From Caldisericales bacterium (GTDB lineage: Bacteria; Caldisericota; Caldisericia; Caldisericales; Caldisericaceae), in NCBI GenBank assembly GCA_015485995.1, contig WFSP01000079.1, forward strand, positions 1-19,070: DNA of 19,070 nucleotides, given 5' to 3'. Shown here one piece after another: positions 8,511-15,880 of the stretch. The notes beneath the pieces are model-generated. The model did no database searches. It had not been told where the DNA came from and worked only from the letters and a program-made list of their open reading frames with translations. The position numbers were made by a program, and so were the translations under genes. The stretch's first letter is position 1; every line of letters starts with the position of its first letter.

Positions 8511-8587
8511 TGGCGCGCCCAGCCGGATTTGAACCAGCGACCGACGGATTAGAAATCCGTTGCTCTATCCTACTGAGCTATGGGCGC
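8511..8587 (-). tRNA. tRNA-Arg (anticodon UCU)
   Basis: A 77-nt tRNA reading AGA/AGG. Acceptor GCGCCCA pairs with TGGGCGC, discriminator G, encoded CCA. The anticodon stem ACGGA/TCCGT encloses TTTCTAA, anticodon TCT. The T-stem GCTGG/CCGGC has one T-G pair. It is a close paralogue of tRNA-Arg(CCU) at 8330-8406. Confidence 0.95.
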
Positions 8588-8597
8588 AACCTCTTCC

Positions 8598-8674
8598 TGG
8601 TCGGGGCGAGAGGATTCGAACCTCCGATCTCATGGTCCCAAACCATGCGCGTTACCAAACTACGCCACACCCCG
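8598..8674 (-). tRNA. tRNA-Pro (anticodon UGG)
   Basis: A 77-nt tRNA, first of the array. Acceptor CGGGGTG pairs with CGCCCCG (one T-G), discriminator A, encoded CCA. The anticodon stem CATGG/CCATG encloses TTTGGGA, anticodon TGG. Its 5' end lies 9 nt after a predicted -10 element. Confidence 0.96.
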
Positions 8675-8683
8675 CACAAGCAT

Positions 8684-8711
8684 ATTTTATAGATAACTGC
8701 TAAAAAATCAA
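8684..8711 (-). promoter_or_regulatory. promoter of the tRNA array and probably of tig-clpP-clpX-lon
   Basis: Minus strand TTGATT (8706-8711), a 16-nt spacer and TAAAAT (8684-8689). The -10 element ends 9 nt before the 5' end of tRNA-Pro, so transcription would begin almost at the tRNA. A nearby TATAAA overlaps the -10 element as an alternative register. The promoter sits in the 56-nt gap after murI. No other convincing promoter lies between here and thpR. Confidence 0.55.
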
Positions 8712-8730
8712 GTATTTCAAGAGAAATTTT

Positions 8731-9534
8731 TTAAATTCCTATTTTATTTACATTATATCCTTTCAAATTCAGAAATATTTTTGCCTTTGCAAGAAATTCT
8801 TCTTTATCGCCTGTCGTAAGGAAAATTCTTCTTGGCTTTCCCGAAAATTTTATTAAAGAAGTACTCGACAAAGATTGTTTAAGTTGGAAACTTAACTCCT
8901 CAGAAGGGTCCACTATAGTAATGAATTCACCTACAACGCTTCTTACTACCTTATAAAGAAAAGGGAAATGAGTACACCCAAGAACGAGAGTATCTATTCC
9001 TTCATTCAGCATTCCCGAGAGTTTTTGCTGCGCAAGAGAAAAAGCAATTTTATTTTCACTGTTTCCATCCTCAACGAGGTTCACAAGCTCCTGAGAACCA
9101 ACTTCAAAAACTTTCGTCCGGTTGTTCAAGAGTTGAAATGCTTTTTTATACGCATGCATCTTCGCAGTCAAAGGAGTAGATATTACACCAATCCGAAAAT
9201 TTTTAGTTTTCTTCAAAGCAAGAGAAGCCCCAGCCTGCACCATACCAAAAACAGGGATATTGCCAGCAATTTTTTTAAGCTCAGGTAGAGATATTGAAGA
9301 AACCGTATTGCAGGCAACAATTATTGCTTTTACATTTTCTTGAATAAGATAGCGGACGATTCGTGTAGAAAACGCTTTTATCTGACTCTCAGTCTTTGTC
9401 CCATAAGGAAAATTCTTTGAATCCGCAATATAAATAATGTTTTCCTTAGGGAACGTCTTTAGGAGAGTATTTACAACTGCAAGCCCTCCAACACCGGAAT
9501 CAAAAATACCAATATAGGAATCTCTATCCGCCAT
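8731..9534 (-). CDS. murI: glutamate racemase MurI
   Basis: A 267-residue cytoplasmic, cofactor-independent racemase that makes D-glutamate for peptidoglycan precursors. The signature FDSGVGGL at 11-18, PYGTK at 43-47, catalytic C75 in VACNTVS and catalytic C187 in LGCTHFPF are all present, and the length is normal. The ATG overlaps the end of the amidase gene by 11 nt, with no evident Shine-Dalgarno sequence upstream, which suggests coupling to amidase translation. Together with the amidase gene it forms a peptidoglycan pair at the end of the lspA operon. No strong terminator follows before the tRNA promoter. Confidence 0.95.
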   Translation of the reverse strand: MADRDSYIGIFDSGVGGLAVVNTLLKTFPKENIIYIADSKNFPYGTKTESQIKAFSTRIVRYLIQENVKAIIVACNTVSSISLPELKKIAGNIPVFGMVQAGASLALKKTKNFRIGVISTPLTAKMHAYKKAFQLLNNRTKVFEVGSQELVNLVEDGNSENKIAFSLAQQKLSGMLNEGIDTLVLGCTHFPFLYKVVRSVVGEFITIVDPSEELSFQLKQSLSSTSLIKFSGKPRRIFLTTGDKEEFLAKAKIFLNLKGYNVNKIGI

Positions 9535-11938
9535 TAGTAAGATATTTTATTATACCGTCTTCAAATGCCTTAGCCACTTTATCGAGAAAGGTAGATTGTT
9601 TGCAGAGTGCTTCTTCATGCGGGTTCGAAACAAATACAACTTCGGCCAATATTGCAGGCATTGTGGTGACATTTCTGCAAACATATAGATAATCTCTTTT
9701 TACTCCTCTGTCAGTTGTACCAAGCTCTGTAACGAGGCTGTGCTGAATTGCCTCAGCAAATTTCAAAGAGTCACTATGCCAATAGTACGTTTCTGTTCCG
9801 TGTGCCTCTCTGCTTACAGATGCATTCAAGTGAATAGACATAAACAAATCTCCGCCTGAGTTATTCGCTATTGCACACCTCTGGGCAAGCGTAGGGTTGT
9901 TGGGGTTATCCAATGTGTCGTGTGTCAAAATAACCGTTGCACCGTCCTTTTCAAGCAATGCTTTAAGCCGTTTCGCAATCTCAAGGACAACAGCACCCTC
10001 TTTTACTCCGGTCGGGCCAGTTGCACCGGTATCAAGATACGGCCCCGAATAACTTCCATGCCCTGGGTCAATCACTATTATTCTTCCGGAAAGTACTCCG
10101 CCTTTATTAACAGGTTTTGAGCCGTTTAATACAACCTTTGCTCCTGATACGGAAATAGAATTTGTATTTATTACAATTTTTGGCGGATTTGCCCCGCTTC
10201 TTTCGGTAAAATTCAGCTTATCTTTGTAATTTGAGGCATCTGCATATATGATATACTGAGTTTTACCGTTGTTTTCCACCTTTTTAATTTTTGGAGGTAA
10301 AGAAAAATCAAGTTTCTCAGTGCTGTCGGATTTTTTATATGAAAGTAGTGTTGGGTCAGCATAAATAGTATTACCGGACTCAGAAACCACTACCTTAAAA
10401 TATTTCATTAAATTACCCAAAGAAATATAGATATCTCCATCTTTTTTGAGCAAGTCACTCATAGGAATGCCAAATTTATCAGACAAAAGTTCTATGTGTA
10501 CGCCTGAATCAGAAAAACTGTATTTTGCACCGAAAGAATCTAAAACACTACTTAATTCTACAAATTCAGTGTTGTTATACAGAACGATAGGCGCATAAAC
10601 CAAAGAATCGGAAACTTCAACACGCTTTTCGCCCTTTTTAGGAAGTTCAAGATTTATAACAAATTTACCGTCCTTAAAATCCGCCTTGAACGGGATTCTG
10701 TCCGTTAAATCAACTGTAACCACAGTAGTAAGCCCTTGCTGGTCAAACCTAACCCTAATAATGGGGCTAATTCCAATAAGCAAAGCACTTGCATTTTTGC
10801 TGAGTATGTCATTTGAAAAACGCGCCTCAATTCGAATAGGGTTTTCCAATACTGAAATTGATGGTTTATTTATGCTATTCCCGTAAACAACAATATTAAT
10901 GCCATTTGAGGCAATTTCCCATGTTATTTTTGAAATTTGCCCTTTCTTCTCCGTGTGCAACGTTAAAAGGTCAGAGCGAATCCAACCGTCATTTCCTGCA
11001 GATACTTCATACCAGATTTCACCTTTTTTGTTTCTTGCAACCCCCTCGATGTTGCAATTAGTTCCCTTGTTTAAAACTTTTTCTATATCATAAGAAGTAG
11101 AAGGACCGCTGCGCAAATTTACATAGTCTGCGGTAATCCCGTTCCCCCCAATTGGAGAAACATCAGGTATAGATAAATTGCTTACCGTAAATAAAGGCGA
11201 GTAGCACCAGCCCGTGATGCCTTTGTAGTTTACCTCAATCCAGGTTTCACCTTCTTTATTTTTTGCACTCCCCTCAACAGAAACAGTATCACCTTTTGAA
11301 ATAAGTCCTAATTTTCCATAATCAAGCGACGGGCCTTTTCTTAAGTTGATATAGTAGTTTGCTGTTGCAACAGGATTCTGTGTATTGTCTTCTTTTTTGT
11401 TGCCATTTTCATCGGTTTTTTTCGGCTCGACTTTCTGCATATACCATCCTGCAACATAATAATATTGGTTCCCCTTCTTGTATCTAAACCACTTCTGCCC
11501 ATCGGACCTTGCCACAATGCGGGTTATATGCACTTCGTCGCCTTTACTTAGCACATCAATTACCCTAAAAGAAGTACCAGGCCCGATACGTGTATTCAAA
11601 ACATCTGCGTTCACTTCCGCAATAAAATCTGCATTTTCTCCGTATATTGAAACACCGCTGTCCTTAGTAAGCCATGATGCTATATATACAACTTTGTTCT
11701 TGTTAAAATCGTAAACTTTATACCACAAATCACCGCTTGAGCTATGCACCTGTGAAATTTTTTCAAGAAGAGTGCCCATTGAAACCTGATACTGCACATT
11801 ATAGTTAAGCGAAGGACCATTGCGTACATTTACGCTGCTCCCCGTCACGGAAACAATAGGATACCATACTTGCGCCTTTACAGGCAGTACTATAAAAACT
11901 ATAAAAATAACAAGCAATATTGATAAAACTTTCTTCAT
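9524..11938 (-). CDS. secreted N-acetylmuramoyl-L-alanine amidase with four SH3b repeats and AMIN domain
   Basis: An 804-residue zinc amidase predicted to cut the bond between muramic acid and the stem peptide. A Sec signal peptide occupies residues 1-22 (MKK, hydrophobic core, VKA cut site). Four bacterial SH3 repeats follow at about 27-92, 105-170, 190-252 and 266-328, each with a variant of N-x-R-x-G-P-S. An AMIN-like domain lies at about 336-432, then a region resembling a copper amine oxidase N-terminal domain (about 447-530) and a second beta-rich stretch (about 545-610). The amidase_3 domain runs from 617 to the end with zinc ligands H627, E647 and H703 and catalytic E766. The start overlaps the smpB stop as ATGA, with GAGG upstream. 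This is longer than most amidase_3 proteins. SH3b and AMIN regions suggest wall binding and localisation. Confidence 0.9.
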   Translation of the reverse strand: MKKVLSILLVIFIVFIVLPVKAQVWYPIVSVTGSSVNVRNGPSLNYNVQYQVSMGTLLEKISQVHSSSGDLWYKVYDFNKNKVVYIASWLTKDSGVSIYGENADFIAEVNADVLNTRIGPGTSFRVIDVLSKGDEVHITRIVARSDGQKWFRYKKGNQYYYVAGWYMQKVEPKKTDENGNKKEDNTQNPVATANYYINLRKGPSLDYGKLGLISKGDTVSVEGSAKNKEGETWIEVNYKGITGWCYSPLFTVSNLSIPDVSPIGGNGITADYVNLRSGPSTSYDIEKVLNKGTNCNIEGVARNKKGEIWYEVSAGNDGWIRSDLLTLHTEKKGQISKITWEIASNGINIVVYGNSINKPSISVLENPIRIEARFSNDILSKNASALLIGISPIIRVRFDQQGLTTVVTVDLTDRIPFKADFKDGKFVINLELPKKGEKRVEVSDSLVYAPIVLYNNTEFVELSSVLDSFGAKYSFSDSGVHIELLSDKFGIPMSDLLKKDGDIYISLGNLMKYFKVVVSESGNTIYADPTLLSYKKSDSTEKLDFSLPPKIKKVENNGKTQYIIYADASNYKDKLNFTERSGANPPKIVINTNSISVSGAKVVLNGSKPVNKGGVLSGRIIVIDPGHGSYSGPYLDTGATGPTGVKEGAVVLEIAKRLKALLEKDGATVILTHDTLDNPNNPTLAQRCAIANNSGGDLFMSIHLNASVSREAHGTETYYWHSDSLKFAEAIQHSLVTELGTTDRGVKRDYLYVCRNVTTMPAILAEVVFVSNPHEEALCKQSTFLDKVAKAFEDGIIKYLTNGG

Positions 11939-12381
11939 CTTAATCGCCTCACTTTGTTTATCTCCTGCTTAATCATTTTCTCTTCTATTTTATGCTTATG
12001 GTCAAACATCTTTTTAGCACGCACTAAAGCTATTGTAAACTTTATCCTATTTTTTGAAGTGTGAACATCTACGGGTAAAATGGTTAAACCTTTTTCTTTT
12101 GCCTTTGTCATCCACCGTATAATCTCATATTTATGTAAAAGCAATTTCCTTCTTCTTCTCTCGCTTTTTCCCCCTCGTAAGGAAGGATTAGACCCAATGA
12201 ACACATTATATATAAAAAACTCACCGTTCTTTTCCTTCACATAACTACCATTCAGGCTTATTTTCCCCTCTCGCGCGGATTTAACTTCATGCCCCTCGAG
12301 CTTGGCACCTGCCTCAAGCGTGTCAATAATTTCAAAATTCCTTAAAACTCTTTTGTTTTGCGTAATTATTTTTTCTTCCAT
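11935..12381 (-). CDS. smpB: SsrA-binding protein SmpB
   Basis: A 148-residue RNA-binding protein that carries tmRNA to stalled ribosomes in trans-translation. Family hallmarks seen: NFEIIDTLEAGAKLEGHEVKS near the N-terminus, RRRKLLLHKYEI at about 75-90, and a basic C-terminal tail that in the family occupies the empty mRNA channel. The usual DKR motif near the end is replaced by DHKHK. An AGGA lies about 5 nt before the ATG. The gene overlaps the 3' end of the pseudouridine synthase gene by 16 nt and the amidase gene by 4 nt. No ssrA (tmRNA) gene was seen in the window. Confidence 0.95.
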   Translation of the reverse strand: MEEKIITQNKRVLRNFEIIDTLEAGAKLEGHEVKSAREGKISLNGSYVKEKNGEFFIYNVFIGSNPSLRGGKSERRRRKLLLHKYEIIRWMTKAKEKGLTILPVDVHTSKNRIKFTIALVRAKKMFDHKHKIEEKMIKQEINKVRRLR

Positions 12382-13277
12382 TTTTTCCTAACCAAATCTA
12401 AAATTTTCCTGAGTTCTTCAGGAAGTACAGAATAAACATTGATTCTTTTCCCCATTATAGGATGAATGAAGGAAATTTCATAGGCATGCAAAAATTGCCT
12501 TTTTAAAGGAATACTTTTTATCATTCCTCCATAGAGAGAATCGCCAACTACGGGATGACCAAGATAAGAAAAATGCACCCTGATTTGGTGAGTTCTCCCG
12601 GTTTCAAGCCTTACCGCAACAAGAGAAAATTCTTTTCCTATTTTTTCAATAACTTTGAAGTGTGTTAAAGCTCTTTTGCCAAAGGGAGCGATACACATCT
12701 TTATTTCCCCCTTTTTTCTACTAATTGGCAAGTCAATCTTTCCGCTTTTCGTAAGAAAATTCCCTTTTACAAGGGCTATATATCTTCTGTCAACGGCGTG
12801 TAACTTCAACATTTCAGATAATTTCAGATGTGCCTCATCATTTTTGGCAACGATTAATAGTCCTGATGTATTTTTATCAATCCTGTGAACAATCCCCGGC
12901 CTTATTACTCCTCCAATACCTGATAAGTCTTTTATGTTGAACAGTAATCTATTAACTAATGTATTTTCATTTTTACTGCCAACCGGGTGCACAGTAACTC
13001 CTGCCTCTTTATCAACTACAAGGAGATATTTGTCTTCATACAAAATTTTAAGAGGTTTGTTTTCCTTCTTCAAATTTAACTCTTTCAGTTCTTCATCCTC
13101 AATTCGGATAATGTCCCCTACGCTTAACTTAAAGGATGGTTTTATTGAAAATCCATTTACAGAAACCTTTCCTTCTTTTATAAGTTTTTGTATATGTGCA
13201 CGAGAAAAATTTTCCAACTCTTCCGAAAGAAAAAGATCTAACCTTTCACTATAAGTGGCTTTTAAAGTTTTTCCCAT
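12366..13277 (-). CDS. rluD: RluD-family ribosomal large subunit pseudouridine synthase
   Basis: A 303-residue pseudouridine synthase of the RsuA/RluA group. An N-terminal S4 RNA-binding domain spans about residues 11-65, and the catalytic domain starts near 75. The catalytic motif HRIDKNTSG is at 131-139 with D134 as nucleophile. GRTHQIRVHF at 227-236 and HPVVGDSLYG at 241-250 are further family motifs. The combination of S4 domain and length fits RluD (23S rRNA helix 69), but RluC-like specificity cannot be excluded from sequence. The start ATG overlaps the lspA gene by 29 nt and has a poor Shine-Dalgarno sequence. Pairing with lspA is common in many bacteria. Confidence 0.9.
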   Translation of the reverse strand: MGKTLKATYSERLDLFLSEELENFSRAHIQKLIKEGKVSVNGFSIKPSFKLSVGDIIRIEDEELKELNLKKENKPLKILYEDKYLLVVDKEAGVTVHPVGSKNENTLVNRLLFNIKDLSGIGGVIRPGIVHRIDKNTSGLLIVAKNDEAHLKLSEMLKLHAVDRRYIALVKGNFLTKSGKIDLPISRKKGEIKMCIAPFGKRALTHFKVIEKIGKEFSLVAVRLETGRTHQIRVHFSYLGHPVVGDSLYGGMIKSIPLKRQFLHAYEISFIHPIMGKRINVYSVLPEELRKILDLVRKKWKKK

Positions 13278-13716
13278 TTCCGTAAAAAAGAAAATAAATA
13301 AATATAATTAATAAGCCTATGTCAACTGCAGAATCTGCAATGTTAAATACCGGCCAAAAACGAAAATCTATGAAGTCTGTTACAAATCCCAAAAAAAATC
13401 TATCAATAAGATTTCCTACAATTCCTCCAAGCAATAAAGCCGTTCCCACAGATAATAACCCATTGGAAACAACCAGTCTTATGTTAGCAATTATTAAAGC
13501 CGCGGCCGCAATAGCTATAACAACAAAAACCCATCTCCCTCCTTGCAAAATACTAAAAGCAGCACCTCTATTTTTTAAATAGGTAAGATAAACAACTTTT
13601 CCTATCAATTTTACACTTCTTCCCTCTATTAGCTTATGCCTGACCAAATATTTCGTATACTGGTCTGCCAAAACAACAAGCAAAGAAATAAAAGTAAAAA
13701 TAAACGTTTTATTCAT
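13249..13716 (-). CDS. lspA: lipoprotein signal peptidase LspA (signal peptidase II)
   Basis: A 155-residue membrane aspartic peptidase that removes the signal peptide from lipid-modified prolipoproteins. Four hydrophobic segments lie at about 4-20, 61-79, 86-104 and 130-146. Conserved motifs: NRGAAFS at 49-55, GNLIDR at 101-106, the aspartate motif VTDFIDF at 112-118 and NIAD at 125-128. D114 and D128 are the likely catalytic pair. It is the first gene of a five-gene overlapping operon, with a predicted promoter at 13767-13794. The Shine-Dalgarno sequence (AAGGG) is about 12 nt before the ATG, a long spacing compared with other genes here. Confidence 0.95.
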   Translation of the reverse strand: MNKTFIFTFISLLVVLADQYTKYLVRHKLIEGRSVKLIGKVVYLTYLKNRGAAFSILQGGRWVFVVIAIAAAALIIANIRLVVSNGLLSVGTALLLGGIVGNLIDRFFLGFVTDFIDFRFWPVFNIADSAVDIGLLIIFIYFLFYGNGKNFKSHL

Positions 13717-13766
13717 TAGATATACTTACCCTTGATCTCAAACAAATTTTAATTTTCATGATTACA

Positions 13767-13794
13767 ATTGTATAGAACTTACAGTAAAAATCAA
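13767..13794 (-). promoter_or_regulatory. promoter of the lspA operon
   Basis: Minus strand TTGATT (13789-13794), a 16-nt spacer and TACAAT (13767-13772). It lies directly after the terminator of the transporter operon and would give a 5' leader of roughly 40 to 45 nt before lspA. The same -35 sequence and spacing recur at the two other predicted promoters in this window. Confidence 0.55.
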
Positions 13795-13804
13795 GCACAG
13801 AATT

Positions 13805-13844
13805 AAAAAATGTCCGCTTCGTACCAGGTACCAGGCGGACATTT
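13805..13844 (-). terminator. intrinsic terminator of the oligopeptide transporter operon
   Basis: A perfect 10-bp stem (13835-13844 with 13808-13817, GC-rich core GTCCGC/GCGGAC) with a 17-nt loop is followed on the minus strand by a run of six T (13805-13810). It lies 28 nt after the oppF-type stop codon. The loop itself contains two copies of TACCAGG and the palindrome GGTACC. The + strand also has a T-rich flank, but no + strand gene ends here. Confidence 0.88.
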
Positions 13845-13872
13845 ATTTTTATATTGTAAAAATAACGAAATA

Positions 13873-14877
13873 TCAAGACTTTTTATATTCCACTTTTTTG
13901 CCTTTCCCAACGAAGTGGCAAGCCACATAATGGCCATCTCCCACGTCAATAAGTGGCGGGCGTTTCTCTGCACATATTGGTTTTGCATACATACAACGCG
14001 TTCGGAAAGGACATCCAGACGGTGGATTAATCGGGGATGGAATATCGCCCTGTAAAATAATCCTTTCCTTCTTAACGTCCGGATCAGGCACCGGTATAGC
14101 AGAAAGAAGTGCTTGTGTATATGGGTGCAACGGAGTATCAAATAGCTCCTGAGTCTCTGCAACTTCCATAATTTGGCCTAAATACATTACACCAATCCTA
14201 TCGGATACATGCCTTACAACTGCAAGGTTATGAGCAATAAATAAGTAGGTAAGTGCAAGTTTCTCCTGAAGCTCAAGTAATAAGTTAAGTACCTGCGCCT
14301 GAATAGAAGCATCGAGAGCTGATACAGGTTCATCAGCCACAATGAATTTAGGGTTTAAAACGACTGCTCTTGCAATTCCAATTCTTTGTCTCTGACCACC
14401 GGAAAATTCATGAGGATATCTATGCAAATACTCCGGCCTGAGCCCAACCAACTTCATAATTTCAACAACTCTTTCTTCTTGTTCTTTTTTGTTCCCAATT
14501 TTGTGAACTACAAGCGGTTCACGTATAATTTCACCAACAGGCAGCCTTGGGTTTAAAGAGCCATAAGGATCCTGGAATATAATCTGCATATCACGGCGTA
14601 AAGGCCTCATCTGAGAAGCACTGTAATTAGAGATATCTTTGCCTTCGGATATAATATGCCCACTTGTAGGCTCATAGAGTTTTAAAATCGTTTTACCAGT
14701 CGTAGTTTTTCCACTACCGCTTTCGCCTACAAGAGCAAATGTTTCTCCTTCAAAAATATGAAACGAGATATCGTCCACCGCTTTTACCCATGCAAAAGGC
14801 TTACTAAAAACCCCCCCTAAGACCGGGAAATATTTTTTTAAATTTTTAACTTCGATAATTACCTTTTTATCGCTCAT
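13873..14877 (-). CDS. oppF: oligopeptide/dipeptide ABC transporter ATP-binding protein (OppF/DppF type)
   Basis: A 334-residue ATPase that powers the importer as a heterodimer with the OppD-type subunit. Walker A GESGSGKT at 51-58, Q-loop near FQDP at 101-104, signature SGGQRQR at 159-165, Walker B IVADE at 179-183 and the switch histidine H216 are present. The C-terminal oligopeptide-transporter extension (about 235-325) carries C289, C295, C302 and C320, the spacing seen in family members that bind a 4Fe-4S cluster. The ATG overlaps the upstream stop as ATGA, with AGGAGG 7 nt before it. Substrate cannot be read from the ATPase. It is the last gene of the operon. Confidence 0.92.
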   Translation of the reverse strand: MSDKKVIIEVKNLKKYFPVLGGVFSKPFAWVKAVDDISFHIFEGETFALVGESGSGKTTTGKTILKLYEPTSGHIISEGKDISNYSASQMRPLRRDMQIIFQDPYGSLNPRLPVGEIIREPLVVHKIGNKKEQEERVVEIMKLVGLRPEYLHRYPHEFSGGQRQRIGIARAVVLNPKFIVADEPVSALDASIQAQVLNLLLELQEKLALTYLFIAHNLAVVRHVSDRIGVMYLGQIMEVAETQELFDTPLHPYTQALLSAIPVPDPDVKKERIILQGDIPSPINPPSGCPFRTRCMYAKPICAEKRPPLIDVGDGHYVACHFVGKGKKVEYKKS

Positions 14878-15869
14878 GATACTTCCTCCTTCGCATTAAC
14901 CGGATGGAAGCACCTGACCAAATGATTGGGCGAAGTTTCCTTCAACTCTGGCATTTCTTTCCTACATATATCGGTTGCAAACGGACACCGTGGATTAAAG
15001 TGACATCCAGTGGGCATTTTGTAAGGGCTGGGAACCATTCCCTCAATTGCAGGCAAAGGTTCTTTTGTTTTCTCTGAAAGCAAGCTTGGAATAGAGCTTA
15101 ATAATCCGTATGTATATGGATGATGGGGGTTTTTAAATACGCTCCTTGCATCAGAGTATTCAACAATTTTTCCGGTATAAGTTACAGCAACACTATCAGC
15201 CATTTCGGCAACAAGCGCAAGGTCATGTGTTATAAACAAGATTGCCATTCCTATTTTTTTCTGTAAATCTTTCATTAGTTCAAGAATCTGTGCCTGGATT
15301 GTAACATCAAGTGCAGTAGTTGCCTCATCCGAAATAAGCAGGTCCGGATTACAAGATATCGCCATTGCAATCATCGCCCTCTGTCTCATTCCGCCGCTCA
15401 TTTCATGAGGATACTCGTCAAAACGCTTATCTGGATCAGGTATGCCCACAATATCAAGGAGTTCTACAGTTTTTTTCCTAGCCTCTTCTTCATTTACATC
15501 CTGGTGGGTAAGGATTGCTTCGCTAATCTGGTCACCGATTGTATAAACAGGATTAAGTGCAGTCATCGGCTCCTGGAAAATCATTGCTATTTCAGAGCCT
15601 CGAATCTTTCTCATCTCCTCCTCGCTCTTTTTTAGTAAATCCTCTCCCTTAAAAATTATTTCACCTCCTACAATTTTACCAGGAGCGTCCACTAAGCGCA
15701 TTACCGATAAAGATGTTACGCTTTTTCCACAACCGCTTTCACCAACCAAACCAAGGACTTCTCCTTTATGTATTGTAAAGCTGACGCCGTTAACGGCTCT
15801 AACAACTCCGTCTTCTGTATAAAAATATGTTTTTAAGTCTTTTACATCCAATAATATCTCTTTTTCCAT
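14874..15869 (-). CDS. oppD: oligopeptide/dipeptide ABC transporter ATP-binding protein (OppD/DppD type)
   Basis: A 331-residue ATPase, partner of the downstream OppF-type subunit. Walker A GESGCGKS at 43-50, signature SGGMRQR at 158-164, Walker B LISDE at 178-182 and switch histidine H215 are intact. The segment after Walker B reads DEATTALD, with alanine in place of the common proline. The C-terminal extension has C289, C295, C302 and C320 in the same positions as in OppF. The gene starts 11 nt after the OppC-type stop, with GGGGTG about 7 nt before the ATG. Confidence 0.92.
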   Translation of the reverse strand: MEKEILLDVKDLKTYFYTEDGVVRAVNGVSFTIHKGEVLGLVGESGCGKSVTSLSVMRLVDAPGKIVGGEIIFKGEDLLKKSEEEMRKIRGSEIAMIFQEPMTALNPVYTIGDQISEAILTHQDVNEEEARKKTVELLDIVGIPDPDKRFDEYPHEMSGGMRQRAMIAMAISCNPDLLISDEATTALDVTIQAQILELMKDLQKKIGMAILFITHDLALVAEMADSVAVTYTGKIVEYSDARSVFKNPHHPYTYGLLSSIPSLLSEKTKEPLPAIEGMVPSPYKMPTGCHFNPRCPFATDICRKEMPELKETSPNHLVRCFHPVNAKEEVS

Positions 15870-15880
15870 TTATTTCACCC

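Noticed and set aside
8090..8692. Reading frames across the tRNA array on both strands
   Set aside because: They are translations of tRNA genes; the well-paired cloverleaf structures explain the sequence.
8700..8730. Terminator after murI
   Set aside because: Only a 5-bp AT-rich stem (ATTTC with GAAAT) is seen. It is too weak to call, though the flanking T stretch may slow polymerase.
13803..14162. Minus-strand reading frame of 119 codons overlapping the oppF-type gene
   Set aside because: It lies in another frame inside a clear ATPase gene and runs into the terminator hairpin. Its sequence shows no recognisable domain.
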